NCBI GenBank assembly: GCA_029262415.1
Contig: JAJCZL010000007.1
Span: 1 to 64,000, forward strand
DNA: 64,000 bases
Source of the DNA: Deltaproteobacteria bacterium
GTDB lineage: Bacteria; Desulfobacterota; Binatia; UBA1149; JAJCZL01
Direction: 5' to 3'
Each line of letters begins with the position of its first letter. Position 1 is the stretch's first letter. The notes below the pieces were generated by a model that did no database searches, was not told the origin of the DNA, and saw only the letters and a list, made by a program, of their open reading frames with translations. Below are positions 44,668 to 53,502 of this stretch, piece after piece. Position numbers and translations under genes: made by a program.

Positions 44668-45237
44668 ATGCAGAGAATCAAAGGGATGGAACCAAAGCGC
44701 GCCGGTTGGCTTGCCCGATACGCCTACAAGCTTTCCGAGAAGCGTCTGGGGAAGGTCACAGAACCGATCGCGGTCACCGCGCACCACCCGATGATTTTTC
44801 GCGCATACGCGGCGTTCGAGTACTTTCTCGAGAAAGCCTCGTTGGTTGACCGCAAGCTGAAGGCGTTGGCGAGCATCAAACCGGCAACCATGGTCGGCTG
44901 TAAGTTCTGTATCGACATCGGTTCGATGATCGGTGCGCAAAACGGCGTGACCGAGCAGCAGATGAACGACATCCTGTATTACCGTGAGAGCAACGCCTTC
45001 TCCGATGTTGAACGAACCGTGATCGATTATGCCGCTGCGATGACGAAAACGCCGGTCGAAATTACAGACGCGTTGTTCGAAGATCTGCGCAAGCACTTCA
45101 ACGACGCACAAATCGTAGAACTCACCGCCGAGATCGCGTTCGAGAATTATCGCGCGCGTTTCAATCACGCCCTTGGCATCGGCTCGCAAGGATTCGTGGC
45201 TGCCGCGCAGGCCACCGACACCGTCATCGCCGGTTGA
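44668..45237 (+). CDS. Carboxymuconolactone-decarboxylase/AhpD-family protein
   Basis: 189 aa, with GCGGAGGGG before the ATG. The CMD core carries the redox pair in MVGCKFCIDIGSMIG (about residues 75-88) and the following helix QQMNDILYY. This layout is like peroxidase-related CMD proteins. It stands alone: the preceding 120 bp show no gene, and the next gene is a nucleoside kinase. A role in peroxide or thiol chemistry is inferred from the CxxC. It is different from the two-repeat protein at 29824. Confidence 0.85.
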   Translation: MQRIKGMEPKRAGWLARYAYKLSEKRLGKVTEPIAVTAHHPMIFRAYAAFEYFLEKASLVDRKLKALASIKPATMVGCKFCIDIGSMIGAQNGVTEQQMNDILYYRESNAFSDVERTVIDYAAAMTKTPVEITDALFEDLRKHFNDAQIVELTAEIAFENYRARFNHALGIGSQGFVAAAQATDTVIAG

Positions 45238-45311
45238 GGTCCTCGGTGGCTGGGTTGGACTGCCCCCCGGCGGCGTGGTAAATCGCCGACTGGATACTCG
45301 GGTGAGGGGTT

Positions 45312-45962
45312 GTGGCTAGAGTCCAGGAAGTCCGTTACATTGCCGTCGAAGGCCCGATAGGGGTGGGCAAAACAACGCTGGCCCGTGCGCTGGCGGGGCA
45401 GTACGGGGCAAGGCTGGTTTCCGAGCCTCTGGAGGATAATCCGTTCCTCCCCAAGTTCTACGAGGACCCGGAACGCTATGCGCTTACCGCCCAGCTTTCG
45501 TTCCTGGTAGAGCGCTACCGCCAGCAGCAAGAACTGGTCCAAATGGACCTTTTTCAGCAGGCCACGGTGGCCGACTATATCTTCGCGAAAGACAGGATTT
45601 TCGCGGAGTTGACGTTATCGGATGAAGAGTTAGGCTTATACGAGCGTATCTACCAACTCTGCGTCAGCAGAGTCAGGAAGCCGGATCTGGTAGTCTTTTT
45701 GGACGCCGGGATCGACATCCTGATGAGGAGATTAAAACGGCGCGACCGGCCTTTCGAAAATAAGGTTGGCCGGGATTACATAGAGCGGGTGGCTGAGGCG
45801 TATAGACGCTTTTTCCACAATTACCGGGACACCCCGTTGCTCGTGGTCAACAGTTCGGACATCGACTTTGTCGAAAACGGCGGCGACTTTGCCGACCTAG
45901 TCCGAGAGATCGGCACGATGCGAAAGGGCGTCAAGACGTACGTACCGCTTGGATCCGTGTAG
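45312..45962 (+). CDS. Deoxynucleoside kinase
   Basis: 216 aa from a GTG. P-loop EGPIGVGKTT (residues 13-22), the sugar/base-site motif SEPLEDNPFLPKFYEDP, a DRIF segment in the DRY/ERS position, and the LID RRLKRRDRPFENK. It phosphorylates deoxyribonucleosides for dNTP salvage. It sits directly before panB-panC-panD, an order also found in some deltaproteobacteria, so it may share their transcript. A small hairpin (GACCTG-TTTG-CAGGTC, 45969-45984) follows the stop. Confidence 0.9.
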   Translation: MARVQEVRYIAVEGPIGVGKTTLARALAGQYGARLVSEPLEDNPFLPKFYEDPERYALTAQLSFLVERYRQQQELVQMDLFQQATVADYIFAKDRIFAELTLSDEELGLYERIYQLCVSRVRKPDLVVFLDAGIDILMRRLKRRDRPFENKVGRDYIERVAEAYRRFFHNYRDTPLLVVNSSDIDFVENGGDFADLVREIGTMRKGVKTYVPLGSV

Positions 45963-46119
45963 TTCGCAGACCTGTTTGCAGGTCAGCGGATGCGAAGGAC
46001 CGAGACGGGAGCTCTCGAAGGCGTTGGTGGTGCGCGGGCACCGTCGGCGTTGACGACAGGGTCGCAAGACCGGTGATCGTCATAAGAGTAGCCTTCCAAA
46101 CGGTTCGGGAGGTTTTTTT

Positions 46120-46980
46120 ATGGCGATTGCATTCGAAGAAGCGAAAGTCACCGTCCCCTCCGTCCTCTCTGCGAAGGGTGAGCGTAAGCTCACCATGCTG
46201 ACCGCTTACGACTACACATTCGCAAGGCTGGCCGATGCCGCCGGGGTTGACATGCTGCTGGTCGGCGACTCGCTCGGGATGGTCGTGCAAGGCGCGGACA
46301 ACACACTAGCGGTGACTATGGACGAGATGGTTTACCATACGCGTCTGGTCTGTCGCGGGCGCGAGCGTGCATTGGTGGTTGGCGACATGCCGTTTCTTTC
46401 TTACCAAGTTTCACCAACCGACGCGGTCATGAATGCCGGTCGCTTTATCAAAGAAGCCGGATGCGAGGCCGTCAAGCTCGAAGGCGGCGTTCATATGGCC
46501 GAGACGATTGACCGTCTCGTCTCCATCGACATCCCCGTTGTCGGCCACATCGGCCTGACGCCGCAATCGGTCCACCGCATGGGCGGGCATAAAGTGCAGG
46601 GCAAGCGTGCGGGCGATGCGCCGGGTTCACGCGCACGCTTGCTGAAAGACGCCAAAGCCGTCGAACAGGCAGGCGCATTCGCGCTTGTGATCGAAGGTGT
46701 CCCTGCGGATCTAGCCACGGAGATTACCGATACGGTTTCAATTCCGACGATCGGCATCGGCGCGGGCGTCGGCTGTGACGGTCAGGTGCTGGTTATGCAC
46801 GACGTGCTCGGTCTCGAGCAGCGCTTCTCGCCCAGGTTTGCCAAACGGTACGGCGAACTCGGCGCAGCCGCGGTATCCGCGATGTCCGCATTCGTCTGCG
46901 AAGTTCGTGAGCAAAGCTTCCCGACGCCGGCACACAGCTTCAGTTCCCCGCGCCCGGTAAAGCGCAAGCGTGCCTCCTGA
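46120..46980 (+). CDS. panB: 3-methyl-2-oxobutanoate hydroxymethyltransferase
   Basis: 286 aa. Family motifs: [30 protein letters not shown] (metal-binding Asp), [34 protein letters not shown] and [16 protein letters not shown]. It transfers a hydroxymethyl group from methylenetetrahydrofolate to 2-ketoisovalerate, the first step of pantothenate synthesis. A 20-residue basic C-terminal extension is longer than usual. First of three pantothenate genes, with panC 19 bp downstream. The preceding 157 bp contain no gene. Confidence 0.96.
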   Translation: MAIAFEEAKVTVPSVLSAKGERKLTMLTAYDYTFARLADAAGVDMLLVGDSLGMVVQGADNTLAVTMDEMVYHTRLVCRGRERALVVGDMPFLSYQVSPTDAVMNAGRFIKEAGCEAVKLEGGVHMAETIDRLVSIDIPVVGHIGLTPQSVHRMGGHKVQGKRAGDAPGSRARLLKDAKAVEQAGAFALVIEGVPADLATEITDTVSIPTIGIGAGVGCDGQVLVMHDVLGLEQRFSPRFAKRYGELGAAAVSAMSAFVCEVREQSFPTPAHSFSSPRPVKRKRAS

Positions 46981-46999
46981 GCGGTAGGAATACCGAGAC

Positions 47000-47911
47000 G
47001 TGAAGATCGTCACCGACATCAAGAAGATGCAGGAGCTTGGCCTGCAAACCCGCGGCGCGGGCCTGCGCGTGGGTTTGGTGCCGACCATGGGCGCGCTGCA
47101 CGAAGGTCATCTCGAATTGGTGCGCCGTGCACGCGCGCTCGGCGATGTCGTGGTGGTGTCGATTTTCGTCAACCCGATGCAGTTCAACAACCCGGACGAT
47201 TTCGAGAACTACCCGCGCACGATCGAGGCTGATGCGCGGTTGCTCGAATCCGAAGGCGTCGACATCCTGTTTGCTCCCGAGTCCAAGCATGTCTATCCGC
47301 AGCCGGCTTTGGCCTACGTTGACGTCGATGGTCTGGGCGAGCGCCTTTGCGGCCCCGGTCGGCCTGGGCATTTTCGCGGCGTAGCGACGGTGGTTTCGGC
47401 TTTGTTTCATATGGTCGGTCCCAGCTTCGCCGTATTCGGCGAGAAAGATTTTCAGCAGCTCCAGGTGATCCGCCGCATGACAAAAGACCAGCACTTCCCG
47501 GTCGAGATCGTTGCGGCCCCGACCGTGCGCGAGGACGACGGTGTGGCTATGAGTTCACGCAACCGAAGGTTGGGCGCCGCCGACCGCGGGGTTGCGGCCG
47601 CGATCTACCGGGGGCTTTGTGCGGCGGCCGATGCATTTATCGGCGGCGAGGTGCGTCCCGACGTATTGGTCGCGTGCGCAAGAGCAGAGATGTGCAAGCA
47701 GCCGCAGATTGAAATCGAATACTTAGAGCTGCTCGACACCGAAACGCTCGAGCCCGTAGCGACCGTTCACGCAGATTGTGTGCTCGCGGTTGCCGCCCAA
47801 CTGGGAAGCGTCCGATTGATTGACAACATCCTATTTTCGCGAGTGGTGGCGGGGGAGGGCGCACGGAGGCGCCTGCAGGCTTCGGCAACAGGAGTAAACG
47901 ACAATGCGTAA
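47000..47911 (+). CDS. panC: Pantothenate synthetase
   Basis: 303 aa from a GTG. Motifs: [16 protein letters not shown] (HxGH nucleotidyl-transfer motif as HEGH), [16 protein letters not shown], and the C-terminal KMSKS-like MSSRNRRL. It condenses pantoate and beta-alanine with ATP. The last 8 bp overlap the start of panD, indicating coupled translation. The C-terminal tail after LFSRVV is slightly extended and basic. No missing residues noted. Confidence 0.96.
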   Translation: MKIVTDIKKMQELGLQTRGAGLRVGLVPTMGALHEGHLELVRRARALGDVVVVSIFVNPMQFNNPDDFENYPRTIEADARLLESEGVDILFAPESKHVYPQPALAYVDVDGLGERLCGPGRPGHFRGVATVVSALFHMVGPSFAVFGEKDFQQLQVIRRMTKDQHFPVEIVAAPTVREDDGVAMSSRNRRLGAADRGVAAAIYRGLCAAADAFIGGEVRPDVLVACARAEMCKQPQIEIEYLELLDTETLEPVATVHADCVLAVAAQLGSVRLIDNILFSRVVAGEGARRRLQASATGVNDNA

Positions 47912-48305
47912 GATGCTAAGAGGCAAGATTCACCGCGCGACGGTTACCGGCGCCGACCTTCACTACGAGGGCAGCGTAACCATCGACCGCACGTTGATGG
48001 ACCAAGCTGGCTTGCTGCCGAACGAAGCCGTCCAGATCTGGAACGTCAACAATGGAGAACGCTTCGAAACCTACACCGTAGTCGGCGAGCCGGGCTCCGG
48101 GGTTGTCTGCATCAACGGCGCGGCGGCGCACAAGGTCTCGGTGGGAGATCTGGTGATCATCGCGGCCTTCGGTTGGATGAAAGACGAAGAAGCGGAGAAC
48201 TGGCAGCCGCGCGTGGTTTTTGTCGATGACAAGAACCGCCGGGTCGATCTCGACCGCAAAAAGGAGATCGGAGGGCAAAGCCGGCTGAGCAAAGTCTGGG
48301 GTTGA
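47904..48305 (+). CDS. panD: Aspartate 1-decarboxylase
   Basis: 133 aa. The self-processing site is seen in [10 protein letters not shown]: cleavage between Gly23 and Ser24 leaves a pyruvoyl group on the serine. [13 protein letters not shown] and [19 protein letters not shown] complete the double-psi barrel. It supplies beta-alanine to PanC. It begins inside the end of panC. A strong hairpin at 48321-48357 lies just downstream. Confidence 0.96.
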   Translation: MRKMLRGKIHRATVTGADLHYEGSVTIDRTLMDQAGLLPNEAVQIWNVNNGERFETYTVVGEPGSGVVCINGAAAHKVSVGDLVIIAAFGWMKDEEAENWQPRVVFVDDKNRRVDLDRKKEIGGQSRLSKVWG

Positions 48306-48320
48306 GCCCGGTACTTGCCA

Positions 48321-48357
48321 GAAACCTACTTGAGGTCGCGAACCTCGAGTAGGTTTC
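48321..48357. terminator. Long hairpin between panD and the BON lipoprotein gene
   Basis: GAAACCTACT-TGAGGT pairs with ACCTCGAGTAGGTTTC through about 15 bp with one wobble pair and a short CGCGA loop. It overlaps the last codons and stop of the minus-strand BON gene and follows panD by 16 bp. No T-run follows on either strand, so it may act as an mRNA 3'-end stabiliser or a bidirectional, possibly factor-assisted, terminator. Confidence 0.5.
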
Positions 48358-48889
48358 GGACCTTGCGTACACCTTTCGTCTCGCGCGCAACGCGTTCAGC
48401 CTCGGCACGCTGCTTCTCGCTGCTGACCTTGCCTTTCAACGAGACGACCCCGCCTTGGGTATCGACGTCGATGTTTAGGTTGTTGACAGTCGTGTTGGCA
48501 GTCAGCTTAGACTGAATCTTGCCAGTAATCACCGCGTCGTCGAGGTTGGAGCCGAGCGATGGGTCACCGACCGTCAATTCGTTAATGACACGCGATACGC
48601 CGTTGGTGTCACGCGCGAGTTTCTCGGCCTCGCTGCTTTGCTCGGCCCGCCCAACGACGCCGCTCAAACGCACCACGCCGTCGTCGGTATCGACGTCGAT
48701 TTCGAACGGGTTGACCTGCGGGTCGGCGGCAAGTTTGGTTTTAACCTTACCCGTGATCCACGAGTCCGAGATCTGTTCGCCTACCGTCTTGTTGGTCGAA
48801 CAACCGAACGCCAATGATAGGGCGATCAAGGTGGCTATGGTTAGAGACCCAAGTCTCCGGGCGAGGCGTAACTGATGCGATTGTTTCAT
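48326..48889 (-). CDS. BON-domain lipoprotein
   Basis: 187 aa. The N-terminus is a lipoprotein signal peptide with lipobox LAFGC. Two BON domains follow (about residues 42-108 and 117-183), each with the pattern ITGKV-K-L, IDVDT-GVV-LSG-V and AE-A-GV--V-N-L. BON proteins such as OsmY associate with membranes and protect against osmotic stress. It should be lipid-modified by the Lgt-Lsp-Lnt pathway, with Lnt encoded at 12201. It converges on panD. Confidence 0.9.
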   Translation of the reverse strand: MKQSHQLRLARRLGSLTIATLIALSLAFGCSTNKTVGEQISDSWITGKVKTKLAADPQVNPFEIDVDTDDGVVRLSGVVGRAEQSSEAEKLARDTNGVSRVINELTVGDPSLGSNLDDAVITGKIQSKLTANTTVNNLNIDVDTQGGVVSLKGKVSSEKQRAEAERVARETKGVRKVRNLLEVRDLK

Positions 48890-49034
48890 GCCCTCTATTT
48901 CTTAGCGCTCCCTACTCGCGGATCAAGCCGTGAATCTCGCCGCGCAGCCGTTAGACGCACCGGAATTGAGACGCGCGGAGCGCGGGTGTCGTATCGAAAG
49001 CGCAAGCTGCCCTCGCTTCTGCTAGTCTCCGCTC

Positions 49035-49508
49035 GTGGCCACGAAGGCTAAAAACACGTCACCTGACGTCCTCAACAAGAAAGCCCGCTTCCAGTACATC
49101 TTTGAAGAAACACTGGAGGTTGGTTTGATGCTTCGTGGCACCGAGGTCAAGGCCATCCGTGAGGGCAGGGCCAATCTGACCGACTCCTATGTGCGCTTGA
49201 AAAAAAATGAGGCGTTCTTGGTGGGTTGTCATATAGGAGCGTATCCCGCCGCAGGGCTCAACAACCACGAGCCACTGCGTGAGCGTAAGATTTTGCTCCA
49301 CCGCTCTGAACTCGACCGTCTGATCGGCAAAGTTCGTGAGCAGGGGTTGACGCTGATCATCCCCAAACTGTACTTCAAGGAAGGCCGCGTGAAGGCCCAT
49401 CTTGTACTTGCCCGCGGCAAGAAAGCCCATGACAAGCGCGCGACCTTGCGCGAGCGCGCGGTGAAGAAAGAAGTCGAGCGTGCGATGAAACGCCACAAGG
49501 GACGCTAG
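49035..49508 (+). CDS. smpB: SsrA-binding protein
   Basis: 157 aa from a GTG. Motifs: KKARFQYIFEETLEVGLMLRGTEVKAIREGRANLTDSYV and the basic tail (KKEVERAMKRHKGR) that enters the empty ribosomal A-site channel. It binds tmRNA and starts trans-translation on stalled ribosomes. The tmRNA gene itself lies 2.3 kb downstream on the same strand. Two unrelated genes on the other strand separate them. Confidence 0.96.
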   Translation: MATKAKNTSPDVLNKKARFQYIFEETLEVGLMLRGTEVKAIREGRANLTDSYVRLKKNEAFLVGCHIGAYPAAGLNNHEPLRERKILLHRSELDRLIGKVREQGLTLIIPKLYFKEGRVKAHLVLARGKKAHDKRATLRERAVKKEVERAMKRHKGR

Positions 49509-49535
49509 CCGCAGTCGCCGGTTCGCGGCGCTACG

Positions 49536-51029
49536 TCAAAGCCTGCGAAGACGCGCCCGGTCCAGCTTGCCCATCGCATTGCGGGGGATTTCTTCGACGA
49601 AGCGGTACTCGCGCGGCTGCTTGTACTTGGCCAGGTCCTTGGCTGCGGCTTGGCGGAGCCGGGCTTCTATCGCAGCGTAGTCGCTGTGAGGTGCGCGGCT
49701 CACGACGAACGCGGCTACGATCTCACCCAGGTCATCATGGGCGAGGCCGACGACGACCAACTCGACGACACCGTCAACGTCTGCCAACACCGCTTCGACT
49801 TCGCCGGGAACCACGTTGCTTCCGCCGACGATGATGAGTTCTTTGCTGCGTCCGACCACGTAAAGGTAGCCGTCCTCGTCCAAGTGCCCAAGATCGCCGG
49901 TGTGAAACCAGCCATCGCGAAACGCATCAGCCGTAGATTGTGGGTCGCCCTCGTAGCAGCGCGTGACGGTAGGACTGCGCACGCAGATCTCTCCGCACTC
50001 GTGCGCTGCGCCTGGGTTTGCGACTATACGGATTTCGGTCTGTTTTAGCGGCCGTCCGACGCTGCCGCGCCGCGGTTGTGACGGCGAGTTGGCTGCAATG
50101 ATTCCGGTCTCGGTAAGCCCATAACGATTGATCAGCTCGATGCCGAAGCGCGTGTGGAAGCGTTCGGCAAGTGCGTCGGGCAGCGGTGCCGATCCGCTAA
50201 CCGCGAGTCGTAACGAGGTCAACGTATCGTTTGCGCGCGCGGCGTCGAGCATTCGTGCGTACATCGTCGGCACACCCATGATGGTATTGGGTTCGTGTAT
50301 GGCGATCGCGTCGAGCGTGGCGCGTGGGTCGAAGCCGGGCGCCAGTAGGATCCTGCAGCCCGCGGTAAGACTTGCATACACGCCGAGCACCAGGCCGTGA
50401 AAATGGTGAGCGGGCAGCACGTGAAGAATGCAGTCGGCCGGCGAGCGCTGCCATAGCTCTTCGAGAGCGGCGATGTTAGCGGCCAGGCCCGCGTGCGAAA
50501 GTGGAACACCTTTAGGCTGGCCGGTGGTTCCCGAAGTAAACAAAAGCAGGGCGTCTTCGTTTCCGTTCAGATCGACTGCCGCGTCCACCGACGCTCGTTG
50601 CTTCGCTGCGCCGGCCGCGGGCTCTAAGTCTGACTCGGCCAGCCAGGTGAGCGCAAGGTCTGCGAACGCTACTGAGCACTCGGTCGCAACGGCTGTGCTT
50701 GCGGCGGCAACACGGACGCCCGACGCGCACAGAAGCTTGCGGCGCTCGCCGTCGGCGAGCGCGGGGTTAAACGGTACGACGGTCAGCCCCGAGGCGAGTG
50801 CGGCCAGATGCATGGCCGGGAGATCGAGACCGCGCGAGGGAGACAGCGCGATGCGCTCGCCTGCCTGCAACCCGGCGGCGGCGAAACGGCTGCACCAGTC
50901 GCCGACCCGCCGCGAGATGTCAGCTGCGGTGAAGTCCCGGGCCACGCTCGCATCTTCGGATAGTAGCGAAAGAACCACGCGCGTCGGCTCGCTGCGTAGC
51001 GAAGCTAGGATCGGCTGGGCTATGTTCAC
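49536..51029 (-). CDS. AMP-dependent acyl-CoA synthetase (malonyl-CoA-synthetase-like)
   Basis: 497 aa from a GTG. Adenylating-enzyme motifs in order: LLFTSGTTGQPKGVPLSH (P-loop), VLPAHHFHGL, SGSAPLP, INRYGLTETG, WFHTGDLGHLDEDGYLYVVGR and PRNAMGKLDR with the catalytic Lys. The HHFHGL motif and size recall MatB-type malonyl-CoA synthetases, but substrate assignment from sequence is weak. The phosphatase gene ends 27 bp upstream in the same direction. Confidence 0.88.
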   Translation of the reverse strand: MNIAQPILASLRSEPTRVVLSLLSEDASVARDFTAADISRRVGDWCSRFAAAGLQAGERIALSPSRGLDLPAMHLAALASGLTVVPFNPALADGERRKLLCASGVRVAAASTAVATECSVAFADLALTWLAESDLEPAAGAAKQRASVDAAVDLNGNEDALLLFTSGTTGQPKGVPLSHAGLAANIAALEELWQRSPADCILHVLPAHHFHGLVLGVYASLTAGCRILLAPGFDPRATLDAIAIHEPNTIMGVPTMYARMLDAARANDTLTSLRLAVSGSAPLPDALAERFHTRFGIELINRYGLTETGIIAANSPSQPRRGSVGRPLKQTEIRIVANPGAAHECGEICVRSPTVTRCYEGDPQSTADAFRDGWFHTGDLGHLDEDGYLYVVGRSKELIIVGGSNVVPGEVEAVLADVDGVVELVVVGLAHDDLGEIVAAFVVSRAPHSDYAAIEARLRQAAAKDLAKYKQPREYRFVEEIPRNAMGKLDRARLRRL

Positions 51030-51056
51030 GGTCTCGTGTGGGCGAGGGCCCGCGAG

Positions 51057-51620
51057 TTACTGGTCCTTCTTCCAGCGCGTCACGAAGCGCTCCTGAACGA
51101 TGTTGTCCGGGGATTTGTGTTCTTCGAGATCGGGCGCCGCGGAGCGAAGCTCTTGGATCTTCTTTATGATGTCGCGCCCCTTGGCGATTCCTTTTCGTGC
51201 AAGGTAGCAGCCGACAACCAGGCCGGTACGGCCGTGACCGTTTGTACAATGTATCAGCGTCGGGCTGTCGCGACCGTCGATCTCGGCATCGATCGCGTCA
51301 AGGATATACTCCATTTCTTGGTCGGTGGGAGCCGAACCGTCCTCGATCGCGTGGTTGGCGATCTCGGCAATCGCCCCGCGCGCCTCGGCCAGAGCTTCGA
51401 GTTGGTCGGCGTAGGGAACGTAGTGCTCGCCGGTCTCGATGTCGTTCAACTCATCCTCGTCGAGCAAACAGAAAACCGAGCGGATGCCCGCATCGAGCAA
51501 AGCGTCGAGATGATGAACGTCTACGGTTTCACCCTTGGCTCCGGGAAACGGGCCGGCCAGGAGCACGTTCGGAATGACCCAATACGAGCCTGGATACGGA
51601 GGTGGCGGAGTTGCGCTCAC
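51057..51620 (-). CDS. Dual-specificity protein phosphatase-like protein
   Basis: 187 aa from a GTG. The CX5R signature is intact in LIHCTNGHGRTGLVVGCYL (nucleophile Cys and Arg). A candidate general-acid Asp is in the segment around SVFCLLDEDELND. The family covers eukaryote-like DSPs, atypical lipid or RNA phosphatases and bacterial phytase-like enzymes, so the substrate may be a phosphoprotein, phosphoinositide-like molecule or nucleotide. It probably forms a two-gene transcript with the acyl-CoA synthetase. Confidence 0.85.
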   Translation of the reverse strand: MSATPPPPYPGSYWVIPNVLLAGPFPGAKGETVDVHHLDALLDAGIRSVFCLLDEDELNDIETGEHYVPYADQLEALAEARGAIAEIANHAIEDGSAPTDQEMEYILDAIDAEIDGRDSPTLIHCTNGHGRTGLVVGCYLARKGIAKGRDIIKKIQELRSAAPDLEEHKSPDNIVQERFVTRWKKDQ

Positions 51621-51717
51621 GGGGCTACAGCCAGAAGGGTTCTTCGTGACCGGTCCTTGAACTACAAAAGCGTCCGACCCAGGTCAAGGCCGCGAGAGCA
51701 GTCGCGAAAGAAAACGC

Positions 51718-51745
51718 TTGTTATCGGTAGATTCGTCACTAGAAT
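51718..51745 (+). promoter_or_regulatory. Promoter of ssrA
   Basis: TTGTTA (51718-51723) and TAGAAT (51740-51745) are separated by 16 bp, close to the sigma-70 consensus. Transcription would begin about 20 nt before the mature tmRNA 5' end at 51775. Confidence 0.55.
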
Positions 51746-51774
51746 GGGTGGCTGTAAGAGACCTTATCGATCCT

Positions 51775-52129
51775 GGGGGCGAACTGGGCTCGACGGGGGT
51801 CATGAAGCAACGATTGCATGCCGAGGTCTGTTTCCCTCGTTAATCCAGCAGACTGCAAACTAACTGCAGACAATAACAACTACGCTCTCGCAGCCTAAAT
51901 TGCTGTGAGCGTCTCACCTGGGCATTCCCGCGGCTCAGAATGGGGCGAGTACTTGCGGGATAGGAAAGTGGCTCGGCTACCGAGCTACGGTCCGAACTTT
52001 AGGAGTAGCTGGCTGTCGGGCATTCCGCGCATCGGACGTCCCGGCAGTAAGAATAAATGATGCGCTAAGCATGTAGATGTCGGTGTGAACTGCCTTCGGA
52101 CGGGGGTTCGATTCCCCCCGCCTCCACCA
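51775..52129 (+). ncRNA. ssrA: Transfer-messenger RNA (tmRNA)
   Basis: The 5' end GGGGGCG pairs with CGCCTCC before the encoded ACCA at the 3' end, forming the alanine-tRNA-like acceptor stem. CTCGACGGGGG and the T-arm GGTTCGATTCC are typical. The tag reading frame at 51866-51898 begins at GCA after TAACT and reads ADNNNYALAA, then TAA. The final ALAA is the usual ClpXP/ClpAP degron. It rescues stalled ribosomes together with SmpB. The gene's 3' end abuts an integrase remnant, so it probably served as an attachment site. Confidence 0.96.
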
Positions 52130-52163
52130 TCAGCACTTCCGAGGGAGGCCGAGGAAGTCCACT

Positions 52164-52192
52164 AACCCGCTGTAACTAGCGGGTTTTTCTTT
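52164..52192 (+). terminator. Intrinsic terminator of ssrA
   Basis: AACCCGCT and AGCGGGTT form an 8-bp stem with a 6-nt loop, followed at once by TTTCTTT. It lies 35 bp after the tmRNA 3' end. Confidence 0.9.
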
Positions 52193-52243
52193 GTATAGTG
52201 TCCTTCGTGTTCCGATGCTTTCCAGTGAAATCCGTGCCCGATT

Positions 52244-52292
52244 GGGGGCAACTCTGGGGGCAACAGGGGAACACCCAAAGGGAGTTGCCCCC
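52244..52292. repeat. 11-bp inverted repeat upstream of the integrase remnant
   Basis: GGGGGCAACTC (52244-52254) and its exact complement GAGTTGCCCCC (52282-52292) flank 27 bp that contain a second GGGGGCAAC. The right arm ends 2 bp before the integrase GTG. It is likely an arm-type binding site or autoregulatory element of the integrase. Confidence 0.6.
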
Positions 52293-52294
52293 AC

Positions 52295-53381
52295 GTGCCG
52301 TTAACTGATACCGCTATCCGTTCCGCGAAGCCGCGCCCGAAGACCTTCAAGCTGTTTGACGGAGGCGGCCTCTATCTGGAGGTCAACCCCGTCGGCGGCA
52401 AGTGGTGGCGTCTGAAGTATCGGTTCGGCGGCAAGGAGAAGCGGCTCTCGTTGGGCGTTTACCCCGACGTTCGATTGAAATCGGCTCGCGGTAAGCGTGA
52501 CTTAGCTCGCCAACAGATTGCGGCCGGTATCGACCCCGGACATGCTCGTCGTGCGGAAAAGCTTGCGCACGCAGGTGCCGACAGTTTCGAGGTCGTAGCA
52601 CGTGAGTGGCACGGAAAGTTCTCCGAGGGATGGTCGCCGAGTCACGGCGACCGTGTGTTGCGGCGGCTTGAGAAAGACCTGTTCCCCACGCGCGGAGCGC
52701 GATCCCACGGGCGATCTTCGCGGCGCTCTGCCCCCGCCGAAAGAAAGGCATCACGCGTCCATCATCGAGCCGAAAGGGATTGGTGAACTACTGCGGGCGA
52801 TAGATGCCTATCAAGGTTTCTTCGTTACGAAGTGCGCGCTGCGGCTAGCGCCGCTCGTTTTCGTTCGACCGGGAGAACTGCGAAAGGCGGAGTGGTCGGA
52901 GATCGACTTGGACAAAGCCGAGTGGCGCATCCCCGCCGAGCGGATGAAAATGCGAGAGCAGCACATCGTGCCGCTATCTCGCCAGGCCGTCGATGTACTT
53001 CGGGATATTGAGCCATTAACGAGCTGCGCGATACCCGCCAAACCGAACGCGCCGCGCTTTGTCTTTCCAGGTATGCGTTCGCGCGCGCGCCCCATGAGCG
53101 AAAACGCGGTGCTCGCGGCGCTCAGGCGCATGGGTTACGCGAAGGAAGAAATGACCGGCCACGGCTTCCGCAGTATGGCATCCACCCTGCTGCACGAACG
53201 AGGTTGGAACCATCAGGTGATCGAACGCCAGCTCGCCCATGCCGAACGCAACGCCGTGAGCGCGGCCTACAACTTCGCCGAGCATCTGCCCGAACGGCGT
53301 AAGATGATGCAGGCGTGGGCTGATTACCTGGACTTGCTGAAACGCGGTGCCGACGTGATCCCGCTGTTCAGGAAGGCGTAA
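52295..53381 (+). pseudogene. Tyrosine integrase, P4/DUF4102 type, inactivated by internal deletion and frameshift
   Basis: The first frame (52295 to about 52690) encodes the DUF4102 arm-binding domain (MPLTDTAIRSAKPR, DGGGLYLEV, RLSLGVYPDV) and the start of the core-binding domain, ending in LEKDLFP. The second frame (about 52690-53381) resumes at RAERDPTGDLRGALPP and runs through the catalytic domain: RPGELRKAEW (Arg I), HGFRSMAST (H-x-x-R) and a likely Tyr in AAYNFAEH. About 50 codons of the core-binding domain are missing at the junction, and the frame shifts. Integration downstream of ssrA is typical of this family. The enzyme is presumably inactive. Confidence 0.88.
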
Positions 53382-53502
53382 AGAGTGGCTGTCTCTACCA
53401 ACTTCCGCACGCTCTCGCCAGCTCATGACCCTGCCCCCGGGGGATTCTGTCCTTGACTACCGCGATCGGGCGAACCTCAGGTTCTGTTATTGACGCATCG
53501 GC

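Noticed and set aside
45963-46119. Riboswitch upstream of panB
   Set aside because: Only a simple 6-bp hairpin is visible. No known riboswitch core was recognised.
52602-53381. Intact 259-aa integrase
   Set aside because: Its first 30 residues are out-of-frame sequence, and the arm-binding and most of the core-binding domain are missing. It is the second half of a broken gene.
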